Both the position numbers and the translations under genes were made by a program. Positions 17,106-25,261 of a stretch of 64,000 bases of DNA are shown in pieces. A model generated the notes under the pieces. It was not told the origin of the DNA. It searched no databases and saw nothing but the letters and a program-made list of their open reading frames with translations. Every line of letters starts with the position of its first letter. Position 1 is the stretch's first letter. Location of the stretch: positions 164,352 through 228,351 of the forward strand of contig NZ_JOJL01000003.1 in the NCBI RefSeq assembly GCF_000721705.1, given 5' to 3'. The DNA is from Actinoplanes subtropicus (GTDB lineage Bacteria > Actinomycetota > Actinomycetes > Mycobacteriales > Micromonosporaceae).

Positions 17106-18178
17106 CGCCCGACGCTCTGGAGATCCGGCCGGTCCGCGGCATCGGCGACGTCACCCCCGGCGACGACCTGGTCGAGCTGATCGCCACCGCCGCACCTTGG
17201 CTGGCCGACGGCGACGTCCTGGTGGTCACCAGCAAGATCATCTCGAAATCCGAGGGCCAGTTGGTCGAGGTCCCGGCCGACGGCCCGGAGCGCGACGAGG
17301 CCCGGGCGGCCGCGCTGGCCGCCGAGACGAGGCGGGTGGTGGCCCGGCGCGGTCCGACCACGATCGTGCAGACCCACCATGGCTTCGTGATGGCGGCGGC
17401 CGGCATCGACGCGTCCAACGTCGACAAGACCCACCTGGTCCTGCTCCCCACCGACCCGGATGCGTCGGCCCGCCGCCTGCGGGACGGCTTTCGCGCCCGG
17501 GGCCTGTCGGTGGCGGTCGTGGTCTCCGACACGATGGGTCGCACCTGGCGAAACGGCCTGACGGATGTGGCGCTGGGCGCGGCCGGCATAGCCCCGTTCC
17601 GCGATCACCGCGGCGAGACCGACCCGTACGGCAATGAACTGCAGATCACCCAGATGGCCGTGATCGACGAACTGGCCGCGGCCGGCGAGCTGGTGAAGGG
17701 CAAGTGCGACCAGGTACCGGTGGCGGTCGTGCGAGGCTTCTTCGCCACGGCCGACTCGGGCGCGACGGCGGATGCGGGCGCGACAGCCCTGCTTCGCGAT
17801 GCGGCCGGCGACATGTTCAGCCTGGGGACGGCCGAGGCGCGCGCGGCGGGCCTGCTCGACGCCGCCCGGCTGCCGGAGGAGGCGCATCTGGCCGGCGTCC
17901 CGGTCGACCCGGCGGCGATCGAGCGCGCGCTCGCCGCGGTCTCGGGCGCCCTGGGCCACACGACGACCGTGACCGCAGGCGAGGTCCTGCCGCACAACGG
18001 CGCGACGGCGGCTCTGCACCTTACGACGCTCGACACCAGCCCGGCGGGTCTGATGCGGCTGGGCGCCGACGCCCACCGGCTGCGGACCGCCCTCGCCGCC
18101 GAGTCGATCGTTTCGGTCCCTCTCCCCCACGAGGACGGCATCCGGCTCGGACTCTCCGCCCAGGAAGCAGCCGCATGA
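17102..18178 (+). CDS. fbiB: Coenzyme F420-0:L-glutamate ligase without nitroreductase domain
   Basis: The 358-residue protein has a complete CofE-type gamma-glutamyl ligase domain (about 1-245): VTPGDDL, VVTSKIISKSEG, QTHHGFVMAAAGID, VVVSDTMGRTWRNGLTDVALG and DPYGNELQITQMAVIDE. It adds glutamates to F420-0. Mycobacterial FbiB is about 448 residues because of a C-terminal FMN nitroreductase domain that reduces dehydro-F420-0. Here only about 110 unrecognised residues follow, with no nitroreductase motif. That step would need another protein or a different FbiA substrate. It overlaps fbiA (GTGA) and the NUDIX gene (ATGA). Confidence 0.92.
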   Translation: MTPDALEIRPVRGIGDVTPGDDLVELIATAAPWLADGDVLVVTSKIISKSEGQLVEVPADGPERDEARAAALAAETRRVVARRGPTTIVQTHHGFVMAAAGIDASNVDKTHLVLLPTDPDASARRLRDGFRARGLSVAVVVSDTMGRTWRNGLTDVALGAAGIAPFRDHRGETDPYGNELQITQMAVIDELAAAGELVKGKCDQVPVAVVRGFFATADSGATADAGATALLRDAAGDMFSLGTAEARAAGLLDAARLPEEAHLAGVPVDPAAIERALAAVSGALGHTTTVTAGEVLPHNGATAALHLTTLDTSPAGLMRLGADAHRLRTALAAESIVSVPLPHEDGIRLGLSAQEAAA

Positions 18179-18735
18179 ACGACGAGCTTTATGCCGACGC
18201 GGTACGGGTGCTGGGTGAGTGGGTGGCCACCTCCGAGGAGGGTGACCTGGCTCGGAAGCGGACGCTGGAACTCCTCGCCGACGGGCCGGAGGCGATGACT
18301 CGGGCGCATCGGGCCGGGCACGTGACGGCCAGCGCGCTGGTCGTGGACGGCGACGGGCGGGTGCTGCTCTGCCTGCACGGGCGGCTCGGCAAGTGGATGC
18401 AGCTCGGCGGGCACTGCGAGCCGGGCGACGCCACCCTGGCCGCGGCGGCGCTGCGGGAGGCCACCGAGGAGTCCGGGATCGACGGCCTGGTCCTCGACCC
18501 GGTGCCGATCGACGTGGACGTGCACGAGGTCCGCTGCGGCGCCGGCGACGGGACGCCCGCGACCGCGTCCGCCCACTATGACGTGCGGTTCCTGGTGCGC
18601 TGCCCGGCCGGCGCCACCGAACAGATCAGCGAGGAGTCGTCGGCACTCGGGTGGTTCCACCCGGACGCGCTGCCCACTCCGCTCGCCTCGGCGACCACGC
18701 GGCAGATCCCGCCGGCCCTCGCCCGCCTAACCTGA
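18175..18735 (+). CDS. NUDIX hydrolase
   Basis: The 186-residue protein has a NUDIX box at about 78-102, GGHCEPGD then LREATEESGI, with the usual Glu after Gly replaced by Asp. The N-terminal 45 residues are helical. The substrate cannot be named from sequence. The ATG at 18175 overlaps the fbiB stop (ATGA), so it is the third gene of the fbiA-fbiB transcript. Cleaning of a nucleotide intermediate or by-product of F420 assembly is a possibility raised only by context. It converges with the repeat-rich membrane protein nine bases away. Confidence 0.88.
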   Translation: MNDELYADAVRVLGEWVATSEEGDLARKRTLELLADGPEAMTRAHRAGHVTASALVVDGDGRVLLCLHGRLGKWMQLGGHCEPGDATLAAAALREATEESGIDGLVLDPVPIDVDVHEVRCGAGDGTPATASAHYDVRFLVRCPAGATEQISEESSALGWFHPDALPTPLASATTRQIPPALARLT

Positions 18736-18743
18736 CCAGGGCG

Positions 18744-21059
18744 CTACTCGTCGGTGCCGGGGCGGCGCTGGGTGGGGATCTCGAGACGGGTGGTCTCCTC
18801 GTCGGGGTCGTCCGGGGGGCGTTCCATCTTCATCACGGTCATCGAACGCCCGCGGGCCTCGCCGGCCTCGTCGCCGTTTCGGGAGGACAGCGTGATCGGG
18901 CTGGTCGGGTCCTCGGCGAAGTTCGGGGCCTCGGCGTCGGCGATCGACGCAGGCGCCTTGACATTCGCGAGCGACACGGGCGCCACGTTGCCAGCGGGCG
19001 AGGTGGGCGCCGGGCTGCCGGCGGGCGACGTGGGTGCTGCGCTGCCGGCGGGCGACGTGGGTGCTGCGCTGCCGGCGGGCGACGTGGGCGCCATGCTGTC
19101 GGTGGGCGGCGGGGGTGTCGCGTCGCGGAGTTTGGGGGCGCGGAACGCCAGCACCTCGCTCCGCTCGTCCGCGTGGGTGACCAGGGCCGGGCGGATGACC
19201 TGGGTCTTCTCGTCGTCGACCTGCTTGCCGGCCAGGCGGATCACCTGGGTCTCGTCGCCGCCGACGTCGCCGGTGGCGCGGTTGGAGAGGTCGCGGGTTC
19301 GCTGGCCGGGCTCCGCGCCGGGCGAACGCACCGGGAACTGCAACACCTGCGGCAGGCGGATGACCTGGGTCTTCTCCTCCGGGTCCACCGCCGGGAACGG
19401 CACCACCTCGGCCACCGGGAGGCGCACGACCTGGGTGCGCTCGCCGTTGTCGGCCACCGGGAGCCGGACCACCTGCGTCTTCTCACCGTTGTCGGCCACC
19501 GGCAGCCGAATGACCTCGGTCCGCTCCACCCCCGCCGCCGGAAGGGCCACGGTCGCCTCGTCCTCGCCCGACTCCTCATCCGCCACCGCATCGGCCACGG
19601 TCGTCTCGTCGTCAGCGCCCTCCAGCGCCGCTTCCGGCTCCGCGGCGTCGTCGTCCGGCGCCGCGGATTCCTCGGGCTTGCTGTCGGCCGTCGCGGTGGG
19701 CTCGGTGAGATCGTCGTCCGCCGGCGGGGCCTCCACCACTTCGTCCTCGGCTTCGATGACGACCGAGGTTGGCGCCTCATCGCCCGCAACCTCGGACGGG
19801 ACGGCATCGTCCGCAACCTCGGTTGGCTCGGCGGTCCCGGATTCGGCCACGACCTGGGTCGGCTCCTCGTCCGCGACGACTTCGGTCGGCTCCCCGGCGG
19901 CAACGGCGTCGATCACGTCGTCGGCCTCGACCACCTCCGCCACCTCCGCCACCTCCGCGTCGACGACCGCTTCCGTCGGCTCCCCGGCGGCAACGGCGTC
20001 GATCACGTCGTCGGCCTCGACCACCTCCGCCACCTCCGCGTCGACGACCGCTTCCGTCGGCTCCTCGGCGGCAACGATCTCCGTGGGCTCGGCAACGGAC
20101 TCTGTCGGCTCGTTGTCGGCCACGGCCTCCACAGCGACCAACTGCGTCGGCTCCTCGGCGGGGCCATGCGCCGGCGGGACGATTTCCGTGGGATCGCCGG
20201 CCGACACGTCTATGACGGTGACTGCCTCATCGGCCGGGTGGGCCACCGCGGCCGTGTCCTCGTCCGCGACGACGAGCGCGGCCAAGGCCTTCGGCACCGA
20301 CCACGCAATGGTCGGGTCTTCATCCAGCACCGCGGCCGGCACGACGACGGCTTTCGAATCGGCCGAGGCCAAGGCGGCCGGAACCACCGCGGTCGTCGAG
20401 TCGACCGAGGCCAGCGCCGCCGGAACCACCGCGGTCGTGGAGTCGGCCGAGGCCGAGGCCGGGGCGGGGGCCGAGGACGCCGGAACCACCGCCGTCGTCG
20501 AGTCGGCCGAGGACAGGCGTAGCACCGTTGTCGGCTCGGGGTCGGTCGTGGAGAGGCCCGTGCCGATCACCGTCGTCTGGGCGATCGACAGGGGCGTGCC
20601 GTGCGCGGGCGCCGCCCCGCGGGCCCGGCCGATCTGGCCGATCAGCGGCAGGACGGGCGGCTCGTACTTCGCCCAGCGGCGCGCGCTCAACGCCGTACAG
20701 ATCAATGGCACCGCAAGGATGGTCGCCAGGCCGTAACCCGGACGCGAAAGATCGAATCCGTTCTTGGCCACCGCCGCCGGCCAGACGTCGGCATAGGCGG
20801 CCGGCGCCGTCAGCGCCCACGCCGAGATCGCCAGGTAGACCACGCCGGCCAGCAGCGGGCCGGCCGGGGAGAACGGGCCCAGCACGAGGATGCCGTACGC
20901 GGCGCCGGCCAGCAGCAACAGCAGCAGGCCGGTGAAGTTTTCCACGGCGAAGCCGTCGCGGCCGCGCGCGGTCAGGTCGCCGGTCAGCCCGACGGCGGTG
21001 AGCACCCAGGCGGCCGGCGCCAGGACGAGCGAATACAGGATCGACCTGATGTGGCGCAA
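18744..21059 (-). CDS. Membrane protein with very long repetitive acidic/Thr-Val tail
   Basis: The 771-residue protein starts with four hydrophobic segments within about 155 residues (SILYSLVLAPAAWVLTAVGL, FTGLLLLLLAGAAYGILVL and two more), then about 600 residues of low-complexity sequence. The tail contains DSTTAVVPAA-type repeats, EPTEVVA/VEADDVIDAV repeats, TQVVRLPVADNGE-type units and four SAAPTSPAG units near the C-terminus. DNA repeats underlie several of these. The TTG at 21057-21059 is chosen for GGGAGA six bases upstream. Function is unknown. The TQV[IV]RLP units are evenly spaced and could be phosphorylatable or protein-binding motifs. No fold is predictable by eye. Confidence 0.75.
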   Translation of the reverse strand: MRHIRSILYSLVLAPAAWVLTAVGLTGDLTARGRDGFAVENFTGLLLLLLAGAAYGILVLGPFSPAGPLLAGVVYLAISAWALTAPAAYADVWPAAVAKNGFDLSRPGYGLATILAVPLICTALSARRWAKYEPPVLPLIGQIGRARGAAPAHGTPLSIAQTTVIGTGLSTTDPEPTTVLRLSSADSTTAVVPASSAPAPASASADSTTAVVPAALASVDSTTAVVPAALASADSKAVVVPAAVLDEDPTIAWSVPKALAALVVADEDTAAVAHPADEAVTVIDVSAGDPTEIVPPAHGPAEEPTQLVAVEAVADNEPTESVAEPTEIVAAEEPTEAVVDAEVAEVVEADDVIDAVAAGEPTEAVVDAEVAEVAEVVEADDVIDAVAAGEPTEVVADEEPTQVVAESGTAEPTEVADDAVPSEVAGDEAPTSVVIEAEDEVVEAPPADDDLTEPTATADSKPEESAAPDDDAAEPEAALEGADDETTVADAVADEESGEDEATVALPAAGVERTEVIRLPVADNGEKTQVVRLPVADNGERTQVVRLPVAEVVPFPAVDPEEKTQVIRLPQVLQFPVRSPGAEPGQRTRDLSNRATGDVGGDETQVIRLAGKQVDDEKTQVIRPALVTHADERSEVLAFRAPKLRDATPPPPTDSMAPTSPAGSAAPTSPAGSAAPTSPAGSPAPTSPAGNVAPVSLANVKAPASIADAEAPNFAEDPTSPITLSSRNGDEAGEARGRSMTVMKMERPPDDPDEETTRLEIPTQRRPGTDE
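18991..19098. repeat. Four tandem 27-bp units
   Basis: Units at 18991-19017, 19018-19044, 19045-19071 and 19072-19098. The second and third are identical and the outer two diverged. They encode nine-residue repeats (SAAPTSPAG type) near the C-terminus of the repeat-rich membrane protein. Confidence 0.95.
19891..20061. repeat. 90/81-bp tandem duplication
   Basis: The segment 19891-19980 is repeated at 19981-20061. The copies differ by one extra nine-base CCTCCGCCA-type unit in the first. They encode the VEADDVIDAVAAGEPTE region of the membrane protein, so copy number is probably variable between strains. Confidence 0.95.
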
Positions 21060-21289
21060 CGTTGTCTCCCCGGGTGGTTCTGTCTTCAGGACGCTACCCG
21101 CGCCGGGCAAGTAGCCGTCTGACCGACTGCACCAGCAGAAAGCGGCGGTTCGGCTCCGCCGCGCGGCCACGATTGACGGCCGATCAGCCCACATATCCGA
21201 GGGCCCGGTGTGTCGATCGGCTACCTGGACTCCGGGCAGCGCGTTCGAGAGGCTCAGAGATCAGGTTGAACAATAGTTAAGGTGTGTGC

Positions 21290-23227
21290 ATGACGGGCAC
21301 AGTGCTGTGGGAACCGCCGGCCGACGTTCGCGAGACCACCCGCATCGGGGACTATTTGCGCTGGCTGGAGGCGCGCGGTCGGCGCTTCGCGGGCTATCCC
21401 GAGCTGTGGGAGTGGTCGGTGAACGACCTGCCCGGGTTCTGGCAGTCGATCTGGGACTACTTCGAGGTCGTCAGCCACGATCCGCCCACCGCGGTACTGG
21501 CCGACGCCACCATGCCGGGGGCTCGCTGGTTCCCGGGCGCGACCTTGAACTACGCCGAGCACGTGTTGCGGATGCCGGGCCGCGGCGATGACGATCCGGT
21601 GGTCCTCGCGTACTCGCAAAGTCGTGAGCCGATCGAGCTGAGTGCGCGGCAGCTCCGCGACCAGGTACGCAGCGTGCGTGCCGGGCTGAAGGCCCGCGGG
21701 GTCGGCAAGGGCGACCGGGTTGCGGCCTATGCGCCGAACATCCCGGAGACGTACGTCCTGATGCTCGCCACCACGAGTCTCGGCGCGATCTTCTCCTCCT
21801 GCGCGCCGGAGTTCGGCAGCCGCAGCGTGATCGACCGGTGGAGCCAGATCGAGCCGAAGGTGCTGGTCGCGGTCGACGGCTACCGGTACGGCGACAAGCC
21901 GATCTCGCGGACGGCCGAGGTCGACGCGATCACCACGGCGATCCCGTCGATCGAGCACGTCATCACGATCGGTTACCTCGACTCGCTGAACGGCAACTGG
22001 GCTCAGCTGCACGGGGACGAGCCGATGGCGTTCGAGCCGGTGCCCTTCGATCACCCGCTGTACGTGCTGTACAGCTCGGGGACGACCGGGCTGCCCAAGC
22101 CGATCGTGCACGGGCACGGCGGCATCCTGCTGGAGCACCTCAAGATCCTGGCGCTGCACCACGACCTCGGGCCGGCCGACCGGTTCTTCTGGTTCACCAC
22201 GACCGGCTGGATGATGTGGAATTTCCTGGTCAGCGCGCCGGCGGTGGGCGCCTCGATCGTCCTCTTCGACGGCAACCCCGGCTTTCCCGACATGTCGGCT
22301 CTGTGGAACTTGGTGGATGCGGCCGACATTTCGTACTTCGGGACCAGCGCGCCCTTCCTGATGGCCTGCCGCAAGGCCGGGCTACGCCCGGAAAAATCCG
22401 GACTGAAGGCGGTTGGTTCCACGGGTGCGCCACTTCCGCCCGAGGGCTTCGATTGGGTGTACGAGGCGGTCGGCACCCACCTGCAGCTGCAGTCCCTCTC
22501 CGGCGGCACCGACGTGTGCACCGGTTTCGTGGGTTCCACCCCGCTGCACCCGGTGACCGAGGGCGTGATCGCCTGCCGCTGCCTGGGCGCCAAGGTCGAG
22601 GCGTACGACCCCGAGGGCAACCCGGTGATCGACCAACTCGGCGAGCTCGTGATCACGGCGCCGATGCCGAGCATGCCGGTCGGCTTCTGGAACGACCCGG
22701 ACGGCAAGCGCTACCGGGAGGCGTACTTCGACGTCTACCCCGGGGTGTGGCGGCACGGAGACTGGATCACGATCGGCGCCGACGGCAGCTGCGTGATCAC
22801 CGGCCGCTCGGACGCGACCCTCAACCGCGGCGGCGTGCGCCTGGGCACCGCCGAGTTCTACTCGGTCGTCGAGGGCCTGGACGAAATCGTCGACTCGGTC
22901 GTCGTACACCTCGAGCAGAATGACAACCCGAACGGCGAGCTGCTGCTGTTCGTGGTCCTCGCCGAGGGCCGCGAGCTGGACGACGAGCTGACCGGCCGGA
23001 TCCGCCGGGAACTGCGCACCGCCCTGTCCCCCCGGCACATCCCGGACGAGATCTACCAGGTACGGGCGGTCCCCCGAACCCTGTCGGCGAAGAAGCTGGA
23101 GGTGCCGGTGAAGCGCATCCTGACCGGCACCCCGGTCGAGTCGGCGGCGGCCAAGGGCGCCCTGGCCAACCCGGAGTCACTGAGCGCCTTCGAGGAGCTC
23201 GCCGTCAAGCGGTCAGCACGACGGTGA
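21290..23227 (+). CDS. Acetoacetate--CoA ligase
   Basis: The 645-residue adenylate-forming enzyme activates acetoacetate (or a related short acid) to its CoA thioester. It has an N-terminal ACAS_N-type segment (WEWSVNDLPGFWQSIWDYF, ATLNYAEHVL), P-loop YSSGTTGLPK at about 261-270, FWFTTTGWMMWN and GDWITIGADGSCVITGRSD, and a C-terminal lysine in RTLSAKKLEVPVK. The FWFTTTGWMMWN and SLSGGTDVCTGF segments suit the acetoacetyl-CoA synthetase subgroup. The ATG at 21290 is preferred to a GTG six bases upstream. The 3' end overlaps the convergent TIGR03089 gene by 23 bp. Confidence 0.9.
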   Translation: MTGTVLWEPPADVRETTRIGDYLRWLEARGRRFAGYPELWEWSVNDLPGFWQSIWDYFEVVSHDPPTAVLADATMPGARWFPGATLNYAEHVLRMPGRGDDDPVVLAYSQSREPIELSARQLRDQVRSVRAGLKARGVGKGDRVAAYAPNIPETYVLMLATTSLGAIFSSCAPEFGSRSVIDRWSQIEPKVLVAVDGYRYGDKPISRTAEVDAITTAIPSIEHVITIGYLDSLNGNWAQLHGDEPMAFEPVPFDHPLYVLYSSGTTGLPKPIVHGHGGILLEHLKILALHHDLGPADRFFWFTTTGWMMWNFLVSAPAVGASIVLFDGNPGFPDMSALWNLVDAADISYFGTSAPFLMACRKAGLRPEKSGLKAVGSTGAPLPPEGFDWVYEAVGTHLQLQSLSGGTDVCTGFVGSTPLHPVTEGVIACRCLGAKVEAYDPEGNPVIDQLGELVITAPMPSMPVGFWNDPDGKRYREAYFDVYPGVWRHGDWITIGADGSCVITGRSDATLNRGGVRLGTAEFYSVVEGLDEIVDSVVVHLEQNDNPNGELLLFVVLAEGRELDDELTGRIRRELRTALSPRHIPDEIYQVRAVPRTLSAKKLEVPVKRILTGTPVESAAAKGALANPESLSAFEELAVKRSARR

Positions 23228-23933
23228 CCTTCTCGGCGGTGGTGCGGGCCTCCAGCTTGGCCGGGTGCAGGTTGGCGCAGAGCACCACCGATGCGCCCAC
23301 CGCCAGCGGGGCGAAGAGCCAGTCGGCCGGGTCCGGGTAGGCGCGGGTGTCGATCAGCACCCGGTCGCCGGTGGTGATGCCCAGCTCGGCTGCCCGCTCG
23401 GTGGCGGTGCGCAGGACGGCTAGGTGGCTCAGCTCGACCGGGGCGGCCAGCGCCCGGGTGTCCGGGGCGACCGGGGCGCCGCCGAAGTGGTCGCCGTAGT
23501 TGCGTACGTCTGTCACATAGTCGACAAAACCCGGGGGCACCTCGCGGAGCGGCATGGCGAGCGGCAGGAGCCCGGTCGCGTACCGGTCGACGGCCGCCCA
23601 GGCCGCCGCCTCGGCGGCCCGCTCCGGGGTCGTGAACAGGGCATCCACCGGCTGCGGGCGGCCCGGGAGGGCGACCGCGAGGCCGGCCGACGACACGCCG
23701 AGAACGATCGCCGCGGCCTGCCAGTGCGGCGGGAGCAGCACCGCGACCGCCTCGCCGCCGGTCAGGCCGAGGCCGTCGATCAGCAGGTTCGCGGTCTTGG
23801 CGACCCAGTTGTCCAGGGTCGCTCCGGACAGCTCGGTGCGGTCGCCGGTGGCGTCGTCGTACCAGGTCAGCAGGGGCGTCGTGGGGTCGCGCCGGACCGC
23901 TGAGGCGAGAGCCTGCGGGATCGTGGTGTACAC
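23205..23933 (-). CDS. TIGR03089 family protein (adenylation-domain-like fragment)
   Basis: The 242-residue protein resembles the N-terminal subdomain of AMP-binding enzymes: TIPQALASAVRRDPTTPLLTWYDDATG, GGEAVAVLLPPHWQAAAIVLG. It lacks the P-loop and the mobile C-terminal domain, so it cannot be a complete ligase. The TIGR03089 family has this length across actinobacteria, so it is not a fresh truncation. The GTG at 23931-23933 gives VYTTIPQAL, the usual family start, and lacks a Shine-Dalgarno. It is divergent from the GT4 gene and overlaps the acetoacetate-CoA ligase tail to tail. Confidence 0.8.
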   Translation of the reverse strand: MYTTIPQALASAVRRDPTTPLLTWYDDATGDRTELSGATLDNWVAKTANLLIDGLGLTGGEAVAVLLPPHWQAAAIVLGVSSAGLAVALPGRPQPVDALFTTPERAAEAAAWAAVDRYATGLLPLAMPLREVPPGFVDYVTDVRNYGDHFGGAPVAPDTRALAAPVELSHLAVLRTATERAAELGITTGDRVLIDTRAYPDPADWLFAPLAVGASVVLCANLHPAKLEARTTAEKVTVVLTA

Positions 23934-24093
23934 CCGATCAACGATAGTGGCGTCACCGTACGTAACCGATCCTGAACGGGCGATGAGGTTACGGAAACGC
24001 TTCGAATCAGGCGGTGTCGCGGTCACGTCCGCGATGCATTCCGGGCGTAGGCTTGCCACTGGTCTGAACTACCACCTCTTTGGGAGTTGCCTC

Positions 24094-25242
24094 GTGACCG
24101 CCGGTCGCCCCCCACGAGTGCTCGTCGACGCCACCAGCGTCCCCGCTGACCGAGGAGGAGTCGGCAGATATGTCGACGGCCTTCTCGGCGCCCTCGGCCG
24201 GATGGATCCGGAGAGGGTGGATCTCGCCGTAGTGGCGCAGCGGTCGGATGCGGAGCGTTACAGTCGCATGCTCGGCGACGCCGAGGTCATCGCCGGCCCG
24301 GCCGCGGTCGCCCACCGGCCCGCCCGGCTCGCCTGGGAGCAGACCGGGCTGCCGCTGCTAGCCCAGCAGGTCGGCGCCAGGGTGCTGCACTCGCCGTTCT
24401 ACACCTGCCCGCTGCGGGCCGGCTGCCCGGTGACGGTGACCGTGCACGACGCCACGTTCTTCACCGAGCCGGAGCATTACGACAACACCAAGCGGACCTT
24501 CTTCCGCAGCGCGATCAAGACGTCGCTGCGCCGGGCCGCCCGGGTCATCGTGCCGAGCAAGGCGACCCGGGACGAGTTGATCCGCCTGCTCGACGCCGAC
24601 CCGACCCGCATCGACGTGGCCTACCACGGGGTCGACCCGGCCGCCTTCCACGCCGCGTCCGACGAGGAGAAGGCGCGCGTCCGCGCCCGCCTCGGCCTGG
24701 GCGACTCCGGCTACGTCGCGTTCCTCGGCGCCAAGGAGCCGCGGAAGAACGTGCCCAACCTGATCCGCGGCTGGGCCCGCGCGGTGGCCGACTGGCCGCA
24801 CCCGCCGGCCCTGGTGCTGGCCGGCGGTCAGGGCCACGACGACGAGATCGACCGGGCGGTCGCCGAGGTCCCGTCGCACCTGCGGCTGCTGCGCCCGGGC
24901 TATCTGCGCTACGCCGACCTGCCCGGCTTCCTCGGCGGCGCGCTGGTGGCCTGCTATCCGTCCTTCGGCGAGGGCTTCGGGCTGCCGATCCTCGAGGCGA
25001 TGGCGTGCGCGACACCGGTGCTCACCACCCCGCGGCTGTCGCTGCCCGAGGTCGGCGGCGACGCGGTGGCGTACACGACGGAGGACCCCGACCGGATCGC
25101 CTCCGACCTGGCCGACCTGCTGCACGACGAGCAGCGCCGGTTGACCCTGGCGAAGGCCGGGTTCGACCGCGCCAAGGAGTTCACCTGGGCGTCCAGCGCG
25201 GAAGTGCATGTCACGACGTGGAAACGAGTTGCTGACGCGTGA
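24094..25242 (+). CDS. Family 4 glycosyltransferase
   Basis: The 382-residue GT-B enzyme has an N-terminal acceptor domain starting VLVDATSVPADRGGVGRYVDGLL and a C-terminal donor domain with FLGAKEPRKNVPNLI and the GT4 signature EGFGLPILEAMACATPV. No signal or TM segment is visible, so it acts at the cytoplasmic membrane face. The GTG at 24094 has GGGAG seven bases upstream. GDP-mannose pyrophosphorylase follows within 20 bp, so a mannosyltransferase for a cell-envelope glycoconjugate is likely but the acceptor is unknown. Confidence 0.9.
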   Translation: MTAGRPPRVLVDATSVPADRGGVGRYVDGLLGALGRMDPERVDLAVVAQRSDAERYSRMLGDAEVIAGPAAVAHRPARLAWEQTGLPLLAQQVGARVLHSPFYTCPLRAGCPVTVTVHDATFFTEPEHYDNTKRTFFRSAIKTSLRRAARVIVPSKATRDELIRLLDADPTRIDVAYHGVDPAAFHAASDEEKARVRARLGLGDSGYVAFLGAKEPRKNVPNLIRGWARAVADWPHPPALVLAGGQGHDDEIDRAVAEVPSHLRLLRPGYLRYADLPGFLGGALVACYPSFGEGFGLPILEAMACATPVLTTPRLSLPEVGGDAVAYTTEDPDRIASDLADLLHDEQRRLTLAKAGFDRAKEFTWASSAEVHVTTWKRVADA

Positions 25243-25261
25243 GCCACTACACTCTGTGCCC

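Noticed and set aside
18651..20736. Long plus-strand frames opposite the repeat-rich membrane protein
   Set aside because: They are antisense shadows of a repetitive gene. The minus frame has TM segments and a TTG with GGGAGA upstream.
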